Part shown: positions 9,024-18,165 of the stretch, in pieces
Numbering within the stretch: the stretch's first letter is position 1
Layout: every line of letters begins with the position of its first letter
From: G965229605 sp965229605
Lineage (GTDB): Bacteria; Pseudomonadota; Alphaproteobacteria; CBDDJK01
Direction of reading: 5' to 3'
Assembly: GCA_965229605.1 (NCBI GenBank)
Contig: OZ245892.1
Coordinates: forward strand, 1,860,001 to 1,924,000
DNA: 64,000 bases
Notes under the pieces: model-generated
What the model saw: only the letters and a program-made list of their open reading frames with translations
Database searches by the model: none
What the model was told of the DNA's origin: nothing
Translations under genes and position numbers: made by a program

Positions 9024-10340
9024 CTGCGTAAAAGGCAGAAAATCGACGCTATCCCCTTCACGGACTTCCAAACAATCTTCTGGCAAATCAAGGAATCCAT
9101 CTGCTGCCGCAACCGAGGACAGAATGCCTGCCCCGCTGCGGCCTGCCTTTTCAACCGCCAACTTATGCGCAGAAAGATCAGGGCAAAGCCGCACCCGGAT
9201 AAATTCTCGCCGCCCGGCTTTCTTCTTGATTGGAAAGTTACAGATAACCGGGAAACGCGGCAGAGGTTTGATCTGCTCCCCGGAGAGCAGCTTCAAAGCT
9301 GCCCGGCCAACCAGCGCAAAAGTGGTAAAAGCGGCGACCGTATTGCCCGGCAGACCAATGGCAAGGGCGGGCGGGGCATCCTCCACTGAACCTTTGACAA
9401 GACCGATTCCCAGCGGACGACCCGGCTTGATTGCCAGTTTCCAAAAATGTAAATCGCCCAGCGATTCAATGGCAATGCGGACATGATCTTCCTCCCCCAT
9501 CGACATGCCGCCAGAACTTAAAATCGCATGATGGTCGCTCGCAGCTCGGCGCAAAACATCGCGGATAACCGGCAGTTTATCAGGCAAAATACCAAGATCG
9601 GTGACCTTAAAGCCAAGCCGTTCAAGAAACCCGCTGATCATCGGACGATTGGCATCATACAACTGACCGGGAGCCAGTTTTTGCCCCGGTGACGCAATTT
9701 CATCGCCTGTTGAGAAAATTGCAACTTTCAACCGTTCATAGACCGGCACGGTTTTTCGTCCCAATCCAGCAATAACGCCCAATTCGGCTGGCCCCAAACG
9801 CTGCCCGGCCTCAAAAACCCGCTTATGCCGGGGGATATCCTCTCCAGCCTTGCGAATATTATCGCCTTTACGCAGACCCGTCGGCACCCGAATTTTTTGA
9901 TCCGAAAGATTCTCGGTATCCTCCAGCATATAAATCGCATCCGGAGCCTGACCATTCTCGTCAACCGGCAAAGGGGCCCCGGTAAATATTTTAACCGCTT
10001 GCCCGCGCTTCATCGGTTCTGAAAGCGGGTGACCTGCGGCTGCTCGCCCGGCAATCTTCAAATCAGTCGAACCGGATGGATTGAGATCATCCAGAAACAC
10101 CGCATAGCCATCAACCGCCGCATTATCATAAGGCGGCACAGGATGGGGGGCAATGATTGGCCGGGCCAACACCCGGCCAAGGGCGCGGGAAAGCGGCACG
10201 GTTTGTGGTTTGACCCGCACCGGAAGCTGGCCAGAAAGCTGTGCATCAGAAAGCCGCTCCAGAGCCTGATCCAGGGTTAAAAGAGCCTCCCCCGCAACCA
10301 GGCAGTCATTCGCAAGCCGGGCATTGCCAAGCTGGGTCAT
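9012..10340 (-). CDS. moeA: Molybdopterin molybdenumtransferase
   Basis: MoeA inserts molybdate into adenylylated molybdopterin, the last step of molybdenum cofactor synthesis in the cytoplasm. The 442-residue protein has the family landmarks in order: PVPPYDNAAVDGYAV near residue 70, GDNIRKAGEDI near 160, and SSGGMSMGEEDHV, the MoaB/MoeA substrate-binding signature, near 275. LPGNTVAAF precedes the C-terminal beta domain. Length and domain order are normal. It overlaps the upstream ntrX stop by 4 bp (ATGA) and ends 12 bp into the convergent rluD gene. The link to ntrYX looks like operon position rather than pathway. Confidence 0.93.
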   Translation of the reverse strand: MTQLGNARLANDCLVAGEALLTLDQALERLSDAQLSGQLPVRVKPQTVPLSRALGRVLARPIIAPHPVPPYDNAAVDGYAVFLDDLNPSGSTDLKIAGRAAAGHPLSEPMKRGQAVKIFTGAPLPVDENGQAPDAIYMLEDTENLSDQKIRVPTGLRKGDNIRKAGEDIPRHKRVFEAGQRLGPAELGVIAGLGRKTVPVYERLKVAIFSTGDEIASPGQKLAPGQLYDANRPMISGFLERLGFKVTDLGILPDKLPVIRDVLRRAASDHHAILSSGGMSMGEEDHVRIAIESLGDLHFWKLAIKPGRPLGIGLVKGSVEDAPPALAIGLPGNTVAAFTTFALVGRAALKLLSGEQIKPLPRFPVICNFPIKKKAGRREFIRVRLCPDLSAHKLAVEKAGRSGAGILSSVAAADGFLDLPEDCLEVREGDSVDFLPFTQLWT

Positions 10341-11785
10341 GCGTCTTCCTCTGCAGAACCATCACTGGACATCAATCCCAGTGATTTCAATTTCCTGTGT
10401 AAGGAAGCCCGATCCATCCCGATCTCCCGGGCGGTGCGCTGGACATTATGCTGGCACCGGTCAAGATGATGCGCAAGATAGGCTTTTTCAAAATCCTCAC
10501 GGGCTTTCTTCAAAGGCTGGTCAAAGAAATTTTCCAGCCTGTCTTCTTCCCTGTCTTCTACTGGGGCTTCTCCCTGATCGGCCGGAGCAATCGCGGCTGT
10601 TTTATGCCGCATCGCACTTTCAAGCTGATCGGCAGTCAAGACTTTCTGACCCGGATCGCTTGCCAGCAAGGCCTGTTCAATCACTGATTGCAACTCCCAG
10701 GCATTTCCAGGCCAGTCATGGTCCTGGACAAGTGTGATCGCCCCGCCACTCAGGCGCGGAACCACGCGCCCGCGCATGGCACAGGCCCGGGCAATGAAAT
10801 ACTGCGCCAGTGCCGCCATATCATCGCGGCGGTCGTCAAAAGCCGGAACTGAAACAAGCTGTGCTGAAAAGAACTTTTGAAGCGAAGGCAAAAGCAGATC
10901 AGGCTGATCATCAGAAGCCGTCAGCTGACCGGATTCAAGCGATGTGCTGGCAATAAGCCGGACATTAACCGTTATCTTGGCTGTCCCCCCCACCCGCTGG
11001 AAAAAGCCCTGGTGAATGAAACGCAGCAGGCTTTTCTGCCCGGACAGAGATAACTCGCTGATACCATCCAGAAATAATGTGCCTCCATGCGCCTGTTCAA
11101 TCAGCCCGACATGGCGCGGACGCTGGATATTGGCCTCAACGCCAAAAAGCGTGCTGTCAACCAGTGCCGCATCAATATGCCCGCAGTTTACCCGGACAAA
11201 CGGAGCTTTCTGGCGGATAGACTGGTCGTGGATCAACCGTGCCACCACCGATTTTCCAGACCCCGCCGGGCCCTGAACAAGGACAGGCTGGTCGTGCTGG
11301 GCCATAAAGGCAATGCGCTTGCCCAAGGTTTCGCTTGCAGGAGAAGTTCCGATCAGTTCCGGTTTGGAATATCCAGCCAATGCCGATAGCTCGCGGTTAT
11401 CAAGATTCAATTTTGCTGCCGACAGCGCATGAGTGATCGCCAGCAAAAGCCTGGCACTTTTGAAAGGTTTGACAATAAAATCATAGGCCCCGGCCTTGGT
11501 GGCCTGAACCGCAATATCAATCGTCGCATGGCCTGAAATCATAATCACCGGGGTGTCCGGGTGATTGCGCTTTATTTCATCAAGAATCTGCAATCCGTCC
11601 ATGCCGCTTGCCTTGAGCCAGACATCCAGCACCACCAGCGCAGGTTGACGATTTTCCATTTCCTGCAAGGCTTCCTCGGCATTGGCGGCCAGCCGGGGGT
11701 GATAGCCCTCATCCTCCAGAATACCGGCAATCAAGTCACGGATATCGGCTTCATCATCAACAATTAAAATCTCAGCTGGATACAT
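10337..11785 (-). CDS. ntrX: NtrX-type response regulator with degenerate AAA+ domain
   Basis: This is the partner of the adjacent NtrY kinase, expected to control nitrogen or redox genes. The receiver domain (residues 1-120) is intact, with phospho-acceptor Asp54 in VVLDVW. The AAA+ domain keeps Walker A (GPAGSGKS, 172-179), but Walker B reads FLDG (238-241), losing the catalytic Glu. The sigma-54-contact GAFTGA loop is replaced by ANIQRPRHVG (218-227), the sensor I Asn by Ser (ASTS, 279-282), and the sensor II Arg by Trp (NAWEL, 361-365). A Fis-type helix-turn-helix with NVQRTAREIGMDRASLHRKL lies near the C-terminus. Loss of GAFTGA is known in alphaproteobacterial NtrX; the other losses go further. 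It overlaps ntrY by 14 bp. Confidence 0.9.
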   Translation of the reverse strand: MYPAEILIVDDEADIRDLIAGILEDEGYHPRLAANAEEALQEMENRQPALVVLDVWLKASGMDGLQILDEIKRNHPDTPVIMISGHATIDIAVQATKAGAYDFIVKPFKSARLLLAITHALSAAKLNLDNRELSALAGYSKPELIGTSPASETLGKRIAFMAQHDQPVLVQGPAGSGKSVVARLIHDQSIRQKAPFVRVNCGHIDAALVDSTLFGVEANIQRPRHVGLIEQAHGGTLFLDGISELSLSGQKSLLRFIHQGFFQRVGGTAKITVNVRLIASTSLESGQLTASDDQPDLLLPSLQKFFSAQLVSVPAFDDRRDDMAALAQYFIARACAMRGRVVPRLSGGAITLVQDHDWPGNAWELQSVIEQALLASDPGQKVLTADQLESAMRHKTAAIAPADQGEAPVEDREEDRLENFFDQPLKKAREDFEKAYLAHHLDRCQHNVQRTAREIGMDRASLHRKLKSLGLMSSDGSAEEDA

Positions 11786-14042
11786 GGTTATCCTTATTGT
11801 CAGTTAAATCAGAAGGACCAGAATAAAACCGGGCAAAATAAGCTTCTACACAGGCCCCGGAAGTCTGGTCAGCTGAATCATCAGAAGATGTTGAAAGACG
11901 GTCTGAAAGGCGCAAGCCGCCGCCGTGATCTTCCAGAATTTTATGAACAATCGCCAGACCAAGCCCGCTGCCGCGATCCCGGGTGGTCACATAGGGCTCG
12001 CTCAATCGCTGACGGGCCAGGCCCTTGGGCAATCCAATTCCGTTATCAATTACTGTTAAATGGACCATCTGATCATCGGCTTTGACCTCGATCTCAATAC
12101 GTCCGCTTTCAGGAGGGCTATCCTTATTATCCTCGGACGATAGACGGTCTTCAATCGCTTCGGCGGCATTTTTCAGCAAATTGGTCACCAGCTGGGCAAT
12201 CTGATGCGGGTCAACAGCCGCCATCAAGGGACAATCAGGAAGGGTCAGGTCATAGGTCATATCTGAGCGCCGGTTCTTTTCAAGAAAAACCTGCTGGCGG
12301 ATCACTTCATCTAGCTGCACTTTGGAAAAGGCCGGAGCGGGCATCCGGGCAAAATTGGAAAAAGAATCAACCAGCCGCCCGACATCTGCCACTTGGCGCA
12401 AGATGGTCTCGATCAGAGAATCAAACATTTTGGACTCGCCCGCCTTATCATCAGAAACAGGAAGGGCCTGCAACTTTCTTTGCAATCGTTCAGCCGCAAG
12501 CTGGATCGGGGTCAAAGGATTTTTAATTTCATGGGCAATGCGCCGTGCGACATCAGACCAGGCCGCCCGCCGTTGGGCATCAATCAGGGGGCTGATATTG
12601 TCAAATGTCACAACATAACCGATAATCCCGCCATCGCTGGCCTGTTCACGCACAACCCGGGTTAAAAGCCGCAAGTTTTCCTGCATCAGGGGATAGTCTA
12701 TTTCATGCTCGACAATCTGTCCGGCTCTCCGGTGGGTTGCGGCTTCAATCAAGGGCTCCATTTCAGGCACCAAGTCTGCCAGTTTTGTCCCGATAGAGCG
12801 ATCAAGCGGCTTTTGCAAAAATTCAGATGCCGCACGATTAGGCAGATTGATACAGCCGTTCTTATCCAGACCGATCACCCCGGCGGTCACTCCAGCCAGC
12901 ACGGCCTGCGAAAATGCGCTGCGCTCTTCAAGGTCGCGGTTGACCTTCAATAGATCAGCCCGGCGGGAATGAAGCTCCCCGGTCATCCGGTTGAAAGCCC
13001 TTGCCAGTGTGCGGGTTTCATCAATGCCGCTATGTCCTTGCTCGGACACAGAAATATCAAGCTCGCCAGCCGCAATTTTCTCGGTCGCAGAAATCAGCGA
13101 AACAAGTGGATTGACCAGCCGCCCGGCCAGCAAGCGGGCAACCGCAATCGCCCCGTAAAGCAAAACCATGCCAATCAGCACAAACGATAGAGCAAAGCTG
13201 AGACGGATTTTAGGCAGAAAGCTAAGCAGTTCCTGATACTCCTGCTCAGCCTGCGCGGTTTGTTCAATGCGCGCCAGAACTTGTGGTTCAACCAGCCGCC
13301 CGATATAAAGGAAACTGTCATTCAGCACATCCAGCTTGACCAGCGCACGCACACGGTCATCAAAATCCTCATCCAGAATGACGGTCTCCCCGCTTCTGGC
13401 CCGGGCAATATAGCGTTCAGGCAAAGGGTCAAGCTCCAGCAGCAGACTAAAACCGGCGCGGGCCTGAACCCGGCGGGTTTCGCCTTCAACGATCAGGGCT
13501 TCTGACACATTGCGCAACGAGGCATGGAGTTTCAAAACATAGTCCAGCACCCGTGGATTTTCGCGCAAAGGTGCCGGGTCATTATTGATATCACTGGCAA
13601 TGCGCAAGGCATCGGTGGCAATATTGCGGCGGTGTTCACTTAAATAGGCCTGCGCGACTTCGGTGCTTTCAGCAATCGCGGTTTGCGTGCGCCCGGCGAA
13701 CCAGACATTCAAGCCGGTTTCCAGAAACAGGTAAGAAAAAACCGCAACCACAAGAGCAGGCAAAGCTGCCAGAACGGCAAATAGTAAAACCAGGCGACTT
13801 TGCAGGCGCGACCCGGGCCCGCGCATCCGGCGCATTGTGAAAAGCCGCCGCAATTCGCGGATGATCATCACAAGAAACAGGGCCGACAGAATGCTGGCAA
13901 CCCAGGCCAGAACGTCCAGAAAACGGGCGAGATCGACAATATCAACCAGCCCGGAGAAAATGAGGAAACTGGCAGCAACCGTCAGTGTTGCAGCCAGCAC
14001 CATCAGGCCCGGCCATGTTGCCATGCGCGCGGGAAGGGTCAT
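11772..14042 (-). CDS. ntrY: NtrY-type membrane sensor histidine kinase
   Basis: The 756-residue kinase belongs to the NtrY family, which phosphorylates NtrX. Hydrophobic helices lie near residues 15-35, 43-63 and 85-110, then a periplasmic region, another helix near 290, and a HAMP linker with RLVNPLVSLISATEKIAAGELD. A PAS domain follows (around VTAGVIGLDKNGCI). The HisKA box ARRIAHEIKNPLTPIQLAAE holds the phospho-accepting His, and the ATPase domain has LVTNLLKNAAEAIED, IDNGIGLP and GSGLGLAIVHKIL. All catalytic boxes look intact, unlike the NtrX partner. It starts 8 bp downstream of guaB and overlaps ntrX by 14 bp, so kinase and regulator are translationally coupled. Confidence 0.94.
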   Translation of the reverse strand: MTLPARMATWPGLMVLAATLTVAASFLIFSGLVDIVDLARFLDVLAWVASILSALFLVMIIRELRRLFTMRRMRGPGSRLQSRLVLLFAVLAALPALVVAVFSYLFLETGLNVWFAGRTQTAIAESTEVAQAYLSEHRRNIATDALRIASDINNDPAPLRENPRVLDYVLKLHASLRNVSEALIVEGETRRVQARAGFSLLLELDPLPERYIARARSGETVILDEDFDDRVRALVKLDVLNDSFLYIGRLVEPQVLARIEQTAQAEQEYQELLSFLPKIRLSFALSFVLIGMVLLYGAIAVARLLAGRLVNPLVSLISATEKIAAGELDISVSEQGHSGIDETRTLARAFNRMTGELHSRRADLLKVNRDLEERSAFSQAVLAGVTAGVIGLDKNGCINLPNRAASEFLQKPLDRSIGTKLADLVPEMEPLIEAATHRRAGQIVEHEIDYPLMQENLRLLTRVVREQASDGGIIGYVVTFDNISPLIDAQRRAAWSDVARRIAHEIKNPLTPIQLAAERLQRKLQALPVSDDKAGESKMFDSLIETILRQVADVGRLVDSFSNFARMPAPAFSKVQLDEVIRQQVFLEKNRRSDMTYDLTLPDCPLMAAVDPHQIAQLVTNLLKNAAEAIEDRLSSEDNKDSPPESGRIEIEVKADDQMVHLTVIDNGIGLPKGLARQRLSEPYVTTRDRGSGLGLAIVHKILEDHGGGLRLSDRLSTSSDDSADQTSGACVEAYFARFYSGPSDLTDNKDNHVSS

Positions 14043-14049
14043 AAGGGTT

Positions 14050-15522
14050 TTATCCGCGGTTGATCTGATAGTTCGGGGCTTCGCGGGTCACGGTGATATC
14101 GTGAACATGCGATTCGCGCAAACCCTGTCCGGTGATGCGGCGGAAGCGGGCTTTGGCCTGAAAATCGACAAGATTATAGGCCCCGGTATAGCCCATTGCT
14201 GCCCGCAGACCACCCGCAAGCTGGTGAATAACCCCGGAAAGCGGGCCTTTATGCGGCACCCGTCCTTCGACTCCCTCCGGGACGAATTTATGGCTATCAA
14301 GGACTTCTTCCTGAAAATAGCGATCCGCCGACCCGCGCGCCATCGCCCCTGATGAGCCCATGCCGCGATAGGATTTATAGGCGCGTCCCTGATAAAGGAA
14401 GGTTTCGCCAGGCGATTCATCGGTGCCTGCCAGCAAGGAGCCGATCATGGCAACCTGTGCGCCGCCAGCCAGCGCCTTGGCCAGATCGCCCGAGTTTTTA
14501 ATGCCGCCATCTGCAATAAAGGGAATATCGGCTTCCTGACAGACCGCCGCAACCTCCCGAATAGCAGAAAACTGTGGCACACCGACCCCGGCAACAATCC
14601 GGGTGGTGCAGATTGAGCCTGGCCCGATCCCGACCTTGACCGCATCAACCCCGGCATCAATCAGGTCATTTGCCGCCCGTTCGGTTGCAATATTTCCGGC
14701 AATCAGGTCGATGTCAGACGATAATTTCTTGACCCGCCGAATCTGGTCAAGCACCCCTTTTGAATGGCCATGCGCGGTATCAATCACCAGCGCATCAACC
14801 CCGGCTTCAATCAGCAATTCGGCCCGCGCCAGTTCCTTTTCGCCAACTCCAATAGCAGCGGCCGCCAGCAAGCGACCTTGCGCATCTTTGGACGCCAAGG
14901 GAAATTTATTTGCTTTTTCAATGTCTTTTACTGTGATCAGCCCAATGCAGCGTCGGGCTTCATCAACCACCAGCAGCTTTTCAATCCGCCAGCGATGCAA
15001 AAGCCGCCGGGCTTCATGTGAAGAAATATCAGGGCGCACCGTCACCAGCTTTCTGGTCATCAAGGTGCCAACCTTGACATCAGGGTCATCGGCAAAGCGG
15101 ACATCGCGGTTGGTCAAAATCCCGACCAGCCGTTTTGTCCGGGCAGCAATAACCGGCACCCCGCTGATCCGGTGCTGGCGCATGACAGCCAGGGCTTCAG
15201 CAAGGGTCTGGTTGGGATGAACGGTAATCGGGTCAATCACCATGCCGGATTCAAACCGTTTGACATGCCTGACATCTGCGGCCTGTTGTTGCGGAGACAG
15301 ATTTTTATGAATCACCCCGATCCCGCCAAGCTGGGCCATGGCGATGGCCAGGCTGGCTTCAGTCACGGTGTCCATTGCTGCAGAAATCAGCGGGATTGAC
15401 AGCTGAATGCGCCGGGTCAGGCGGGTGGCAATATCTGTGCTGGCGGGCAGGACATCGGAATAGCCCGGATCGATCAACACATCATCAAAGGTCAGGGATT
15501 CAGGTAACGGCGACGGGGTCAT
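14050..15522 (-). CDS. guaB: Inosine-5'-monophosphate dehydrogenase
   Basis: GuaB oxidises IMP to XMP with NAD, the committed step to guanine nucleotides. The 490-residue protein begins with LTFDDVLIDPGYSDVLP, contains two CBS domains (roughly residues 95-205, such as ISGVPVIAARTKRLVGILTN), then the catalytic loop VGIGPGSICTTRIV with its nucleophilic Cys, and the flap with ADRYFQ, the Arg-Tyr pair that activates water. GVEGRVPHKG has His where Tyr is common; I do not think this affects catalysis. A purine-rich GGAGAGG lies very close to the ATG. It sits 23 bp downstream of hemB and 7 bp upstream of ntrY on the same strand. Confidence 0.97.
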   Translation of the reverse strand: MTPSPLPESLTFDDVLIDPGYSDVLPASTDIATRLTRRIQLSIPLISAAMDTVTEASLAIAMAQLGGIGVIHKNLSPQQQAADVRHVKRFESGMVIDPITVHPNQTLAEALAVMRQHRISGVPVIAARTKRLVGILTNRDVRFADDPDVKVGTLMTRKLVTVRPDISSHEARRLLHRWRIEKLLVVDEARRCIGLITVKDIEKANKFPLASKDAQGRLLAAAAIGVGEKELARAELLIEAGVDALVIDTAHGHSKGVLDQIRRVKKLSSDIDLIAGNIATERAANDLIDAGVDAVKVGIGPGSICTTRIVAGVGVPQFSAIREVAAVCQEADIPFIADGGIKNSGDLAKALAGGAQVAMIGSLLAGTDESPGETFLYQGRAYKSYRGMGSSGAMARGSADRYFQEEVLDSHKFVPEGVEGRVPHKGPLSGVIHQLAGGLRAAMGYTGAYNLVDFQAKARFRRITGQGLRESHVHDITVTREAPNYQINRG

Positions 15523-15545
15523 CCTCTCTCCTACAGGGTTTTGTC

Positions 15546-16559
15546 TTAAGGTCCAAGCAGTTTTGCGGCTTCGGGGGCAAAATAGGTCAAGACTCCAGAG
15601 GCCCCGGCTCGCTTGAAAGACATCAAGGATTCAAGAATGGCCTGATCACGAGTCAGCCATCCTTGTTCGGCGGCGGCGGCGATCATGGTATATTCTCCGG
15701 ATACCTGATAGGCAAAGACTGGCACGCTGAAGGTTTTATGCAGCTGGTGGATAATATCAAGATAGGGCATTCCGGGTTTGACCATGACCATATCGGCCCC
15801 TTCTGCAAGGTCGAGCGCGACTTCATCCAGAGCCTCGGCACTGTTGGCCGGGTCCATCTGGTAGGTCTTTTTATCGCCTTTCAAGGCACCGGAACTGCCA
15901 ACCGCATCGCGGAAAGGCCCATAAAAGACCGAGGCATATTTGACCGCATAGGATAAAAGCCGGACATCCTGATAGCCTTCCCGGTCAAGCACGGTGCGGA
16001 TATGGCCGATGCGCCCGTCCATCATATCGGAAGGTCCCAGCGTGTCTGACCCGGCTTGTGCCTGCACCAGCGCCTGTTCTGCCAGAACGTCAAGGGTTGG
16101 ATCATTGACAATCTTGCCTTCAACCAGCAAGCCGTCATGCCCATCTTCGTTATAGGGGTCGAGGGCAATATCGGTGAGCACCAGAAGCTCTGGCACGGCA
16201 TCTTTCACCGTTTTCACCGCCCGGCAGATCAGATTGTCAGGATTTGTTGCCTCGCGGGCATCGGGGGTTTTCAGCCCGGCCTCGGTATAAGGAAAAAGGA
16301 TCAGAGCCGGAATCCCCAGCTCTTTGGCCTGCCGGGCCTTAGCCGCCAGCTTGTCAAGCGTAATCCGCATAATGCCGGGCATCGAAGGAACAGGCTCTGT
16401 CCGGTCCTTTCCTTCAATCACAAATAAAGGCCAGATCAGATCATCAACCGACAGGCTATTTTCACGCACCAGCCGCCGGATTGCCGCACTATCGCGCCGC
16501 CGCCGCAGCCGTAAAGCCGGATAGCGACCATAGGTTGGAATCTGGCTTGACCCGTTCAC
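15546..16559 (-). CDS. hemB: Delta-aminolevulinic acid dehydratase (porphobilinogen synthase)
   Basis: HemB condenses two 5-aminolevulinate molecules to porphobilinogen for haem and cobalamin synthesis. The 337-residue protein has the conserved N-terminal DLIWPLFVIEG, ALDPYNEDGHDGLL (an Asp-rich rather than Cys-rich metal region, pointing to a magnesium-type enzyme), and MVMVKPGMPYLDII with the Schiff-base Lys. The start is a GTG at 16559; no better ATG lies before the conserved arginine-rich PALRLRRRRDS. It follows ridA after 72 bp, a gap containing a TAGGTCC...TAGGGTCAGG repeat, and precedes guaB by 23 bp. Confidence 0.95.
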   Translation of the reverse strand: MNGSSQIPTYGRYPALRLRRRRDSAAIRRLVRENSLSVDDLIWPLFVIEGKDRTEPVPSMPGIMRITLDKLAAKARQAKELGIPALILFPYTEAGLKTPDAREATNPDNLICRAVKTVKDAVPELLVLTDIALDPYNEDGHDGLLVEGKIVNDPTLDVLAEQALVQAQAGSDTLGPSDMMDGRIGHIRTVLDREGYQDVRLLSYAVKYASVFYGPFRDAVGSSGALKGDKKTYQMDPANSAEALDEVALDLAEGADMVMVKPGMPYLDIIHQLHKTFSVPVFAYQVSGEYTMIAAAAEQGWLTRDQAILESLMSFKRAGASGVLTYFAPEAAKLLGP

Positions 16560-16631
16560 AGCTTTTAACCTTGATTTCGCATCCTGCCAAACAGCCTGAC
16601 GTCTATACAGATTTAGGTCCTGAATTTAGGG

Positions 16632-17102
16632 TCAGGCAACAGAAAACACCGCATCAATTTCAACCGACGCTCCCAAGGGCAGCGACACCGCGCCAAGGGC
16701 AATGCGTGTATGAGAACCGGCAGGACCCAGAGCCGCAACCATAAAGTCGGAGGCGCCATTGATGACTTTTGGATGATCGGTAAAATCAGGCGCGCAATTC
16801 ACAAATCCGTTCAAGCGCATCACCGCCTGAACCCGGCTCCAGTCGCCATCAATCGCCTGATTAACCTGGGTCAGGATATTAAAAGCACAAAGCTCGGCAG
16901 CGGCTTGGCCGTCTTCAAGGCTGATGTCCTGTCCGACCTTGCCTTTATAAGCCAGGCTGCCCGCTTTCAAGGGAAGCTGCCCGGACACAAACAACAACCC
17001 GTTTTCCAACCGGTAGCCGACATAGGACCCGGCAGGCGGCGGGGCTGCCACCAGCTGATAACCGCGTTCCTTTAAAAAAGCTGTTGGGTCTTGTGCCGCC
17101 AT
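16632..17102 (-). CDS. RidA family protein (reactive intermediate deaminase-like)
   Basis: The 156-residue protein has the chorismate-mutase-like fold of the RidA/YjgF/UK114 group: NGLLFVSGQLPLK, a central ALCAF-type helix (AAAELCAFNILTQVNQAI), VMRLNGFVNCAPDFTDHP and a C-terminal TRIALGAVSLPLGASVEID. Archetypal RidA hydrolyses reactive enamines and imines released by PLP enzymes. This longer subgroup is the YjgH/TdcF-like lineage and may lack that activity: the usual Cys/Arg signature near the C-terminus reads HTRIALG, keeping the Arg. It starts 1 bp after the rplI stop, so it is probably expressed with the ribosomal genes; the functional link is unknown. Confidence 0.85.
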   Translation of the reverse strand: MAAQDPTAFLKERGYQLVAAPPPAGSYVGYRLENGLLFVSGQLPLKAGSLAYKGKVGQDISLEDGQAAAELCAFNILTQVNQAIDGDWSRVQAVMRLNGFVNCAPDFTDHPKVINGASDFMVAALGPAGSHTRIALGAVSLPLGASVEIDAVFSVA

Positions 17103-17103
17103 G

Positions 17104-17775
17104 TCAGCTTTCCTGTTCTGCTTCGCCTGAGTCGGCGTCTTGTGACTCGGTGTCTGGCGATTCGGAAGATTCAGTCACGCCTTCCTCTTCTTCCCGAACA
17201 CGCGCCGCTTCAGCCGCCGCCGCAGCCTGATCCGCCGCAGCCTGCTTGTCTTCCGCCGCATCTTGCTCGGCCTTGGTGATCACCACAGCCTCCCCGCGCA
17301 GCTTTCGATCAGCCTGAACCGCCGCTTCTTCCTCGCTCTGGGCGACATTGATCTCGACCAGCGCATCGCACTCTGGATGCAAACGGATTTTAAAATCAAA
17401 AATCCCCAGCGATTTAACCGGACGGTCAATCACAACCTGCTTGCGGTCAACCGCAACCCCGCTCGTGCTGACAGCTTCCGCAATATCACGCGCCGTCACC
17501 GATCCATAAAGATGCCCGGCTTCCGATGCCTGGCGAATAATCGTCACCTGTCGGTTGTCCAGATTTTCTGCAATCTGGCGGGCTTCTTTCAGCGATTCAA
17601 GATTGCGGGCTTCAAGCTCAACCCGCATGGAATGAAAACGCTCGACATTGGCTTTGGAGGCCCGCACCGCCTTCCCGCGTGGCAAAAGAAAATTGCGCCC
17701 ATAGCCCGGCTTGACCGTGACAATATCGCCCATTTGGCCAAGTTTTTCAACGCGCTCAAGTAAAATCAGTTGCAT
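17104..17775 (-). CDS. rplI: 50S ribosomal protein L9 with long acidic Ala/Glu-rich tail
   Basis: L9 binds 23S rRNA near the L1 stalk and helps maintain reading frame. The N-terminal domain is typical (MQLILLERVEKLGQMGDIV, KPGYGRNFLLPRGKA), followed by the long connecting helix and the C-terminal domain ending near residue 150 (IRLHPECDALVEINV). Beyond that, a tail of about 65 residues is rich in Ala, Glu, Asp and Ser and should be disordered and strongly acidic. L9 is usually about 150 residues; this one is 223. I chose ATG 17775, 7 bases after GGAGG, over a TTG two codons earlier. It sits 17 bp downstream of rpsR. Confidence 0.96.
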   Translation of the reverse strand: MQLILLERVEKLGQMGDIVTVKPGYGRNFLLPRGKAVRASKANVERFHSMRVELEARNLESLKEARQIAENLDNRQVTIIRQASEAGHLYGSVTARDIAEAVSTSGVAVDRKQVVIDRPVKSLGIFDFKIRLHPECDALVEINVAQSEEEAAVQADRKLRGEAVVITKAEQDAAEDKQAAADQAAAAAEAARVREEEEGVTESSESPDTESQDADSGEAEQES

Positions 17776-17792
17776 GATCAATCCTCCCCGGC

Positions 17793-18110
17793 CTAGCGAA
17801 TGACGTAAGGAATAAGCCCGATATAGCGGGCGCGCTTGATCGCCCGTGCCAGCTCGCGCTGTTTGGGCGCGCTGACCGCCGTAATACGGGCCGGAATGAT
17901 CTTGCCGCGTTCCGACAGATAACGCTGCAAAAGCCGCACATCTTTATAGTCGATCACCGGGGCATTGGGGCCTGAAAAAGGGCAGGACCGCCGACGGCGA
18001 TTAAAGCTGCGCCGTGGGGCGGCCTGTGAAGAAGATGGAGAAGAGGATTGCGCGGAATCCGGGGCAACTGCGCCGGTTTCTTCACCAGAGGAGGAGGGAG
18101 TTTCAGTCAT
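17793..18110 (-). CDS. rpsR: 30S ribosomal protein S18 with Ser-rich N-terminal extension
   Basis: S18 binds with S6 on the platform of the small subunit. The conserved core starts near residue 32 (RRSFNRRRRSCPFSG), continues with IDYKDVRLLQRYLSERGKI and ends with RAIKRARYIGLIPYV. Before it lies an extension of about 30 residues rich in Ser, Pro and acidic residues (SSSPSSSQAAP), absent from most S18 proteins, which are about 75-80 residues long against 105 here. The order rpsF-rpsR-rplI is the standard bacterial one. A 55-bp gap from rpsF contains a perfect 6-bp hairpin (18148-18162). Confidence 0.96.
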   Translation of the reverse strand: MTETPSSSGEETGAVAPDSAQSSSPSSSQAAPRRSFNRRRRSCPFSGPNAPVIDYKDVRLLQRYLSERGKIIPARITAVSAPKQRELARAIKRARYIGLIPYVIR

Positions 18111-18147
18111 TTATTTGCCTGTTCTGATCAAATGAATAGATTAAGGG

Positions 18148-18162
18148 GCGCGATAGTCGCGC
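18148..18162. promoter_or_regulatory. Perfect hairpin between rpsF and rpsR
   Basis: GCGCGA TAG TCGCGC forms a 6-bp GC-rich stem with a 3-base loop in the 55-bp gap between the rpsF stop and the rpsR start. There is no U-run after it on the transcribed strand, so it is unlikely to be a full terminator. It may adjust the S6:S18 ratio by mRNA stability or translation; that role is inference. Confidence 0.4.
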
Positions 18163-18165
18163 GGC

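Noticed and set aside
14050..15522. Loss of the catalytic Tyr in GuaB (GRVPHKG)
   Set aside because: The catalytic Arg-Tyr pair lies in the flap as ADRYFQ and is intact; the His change is at a different, less critical site.
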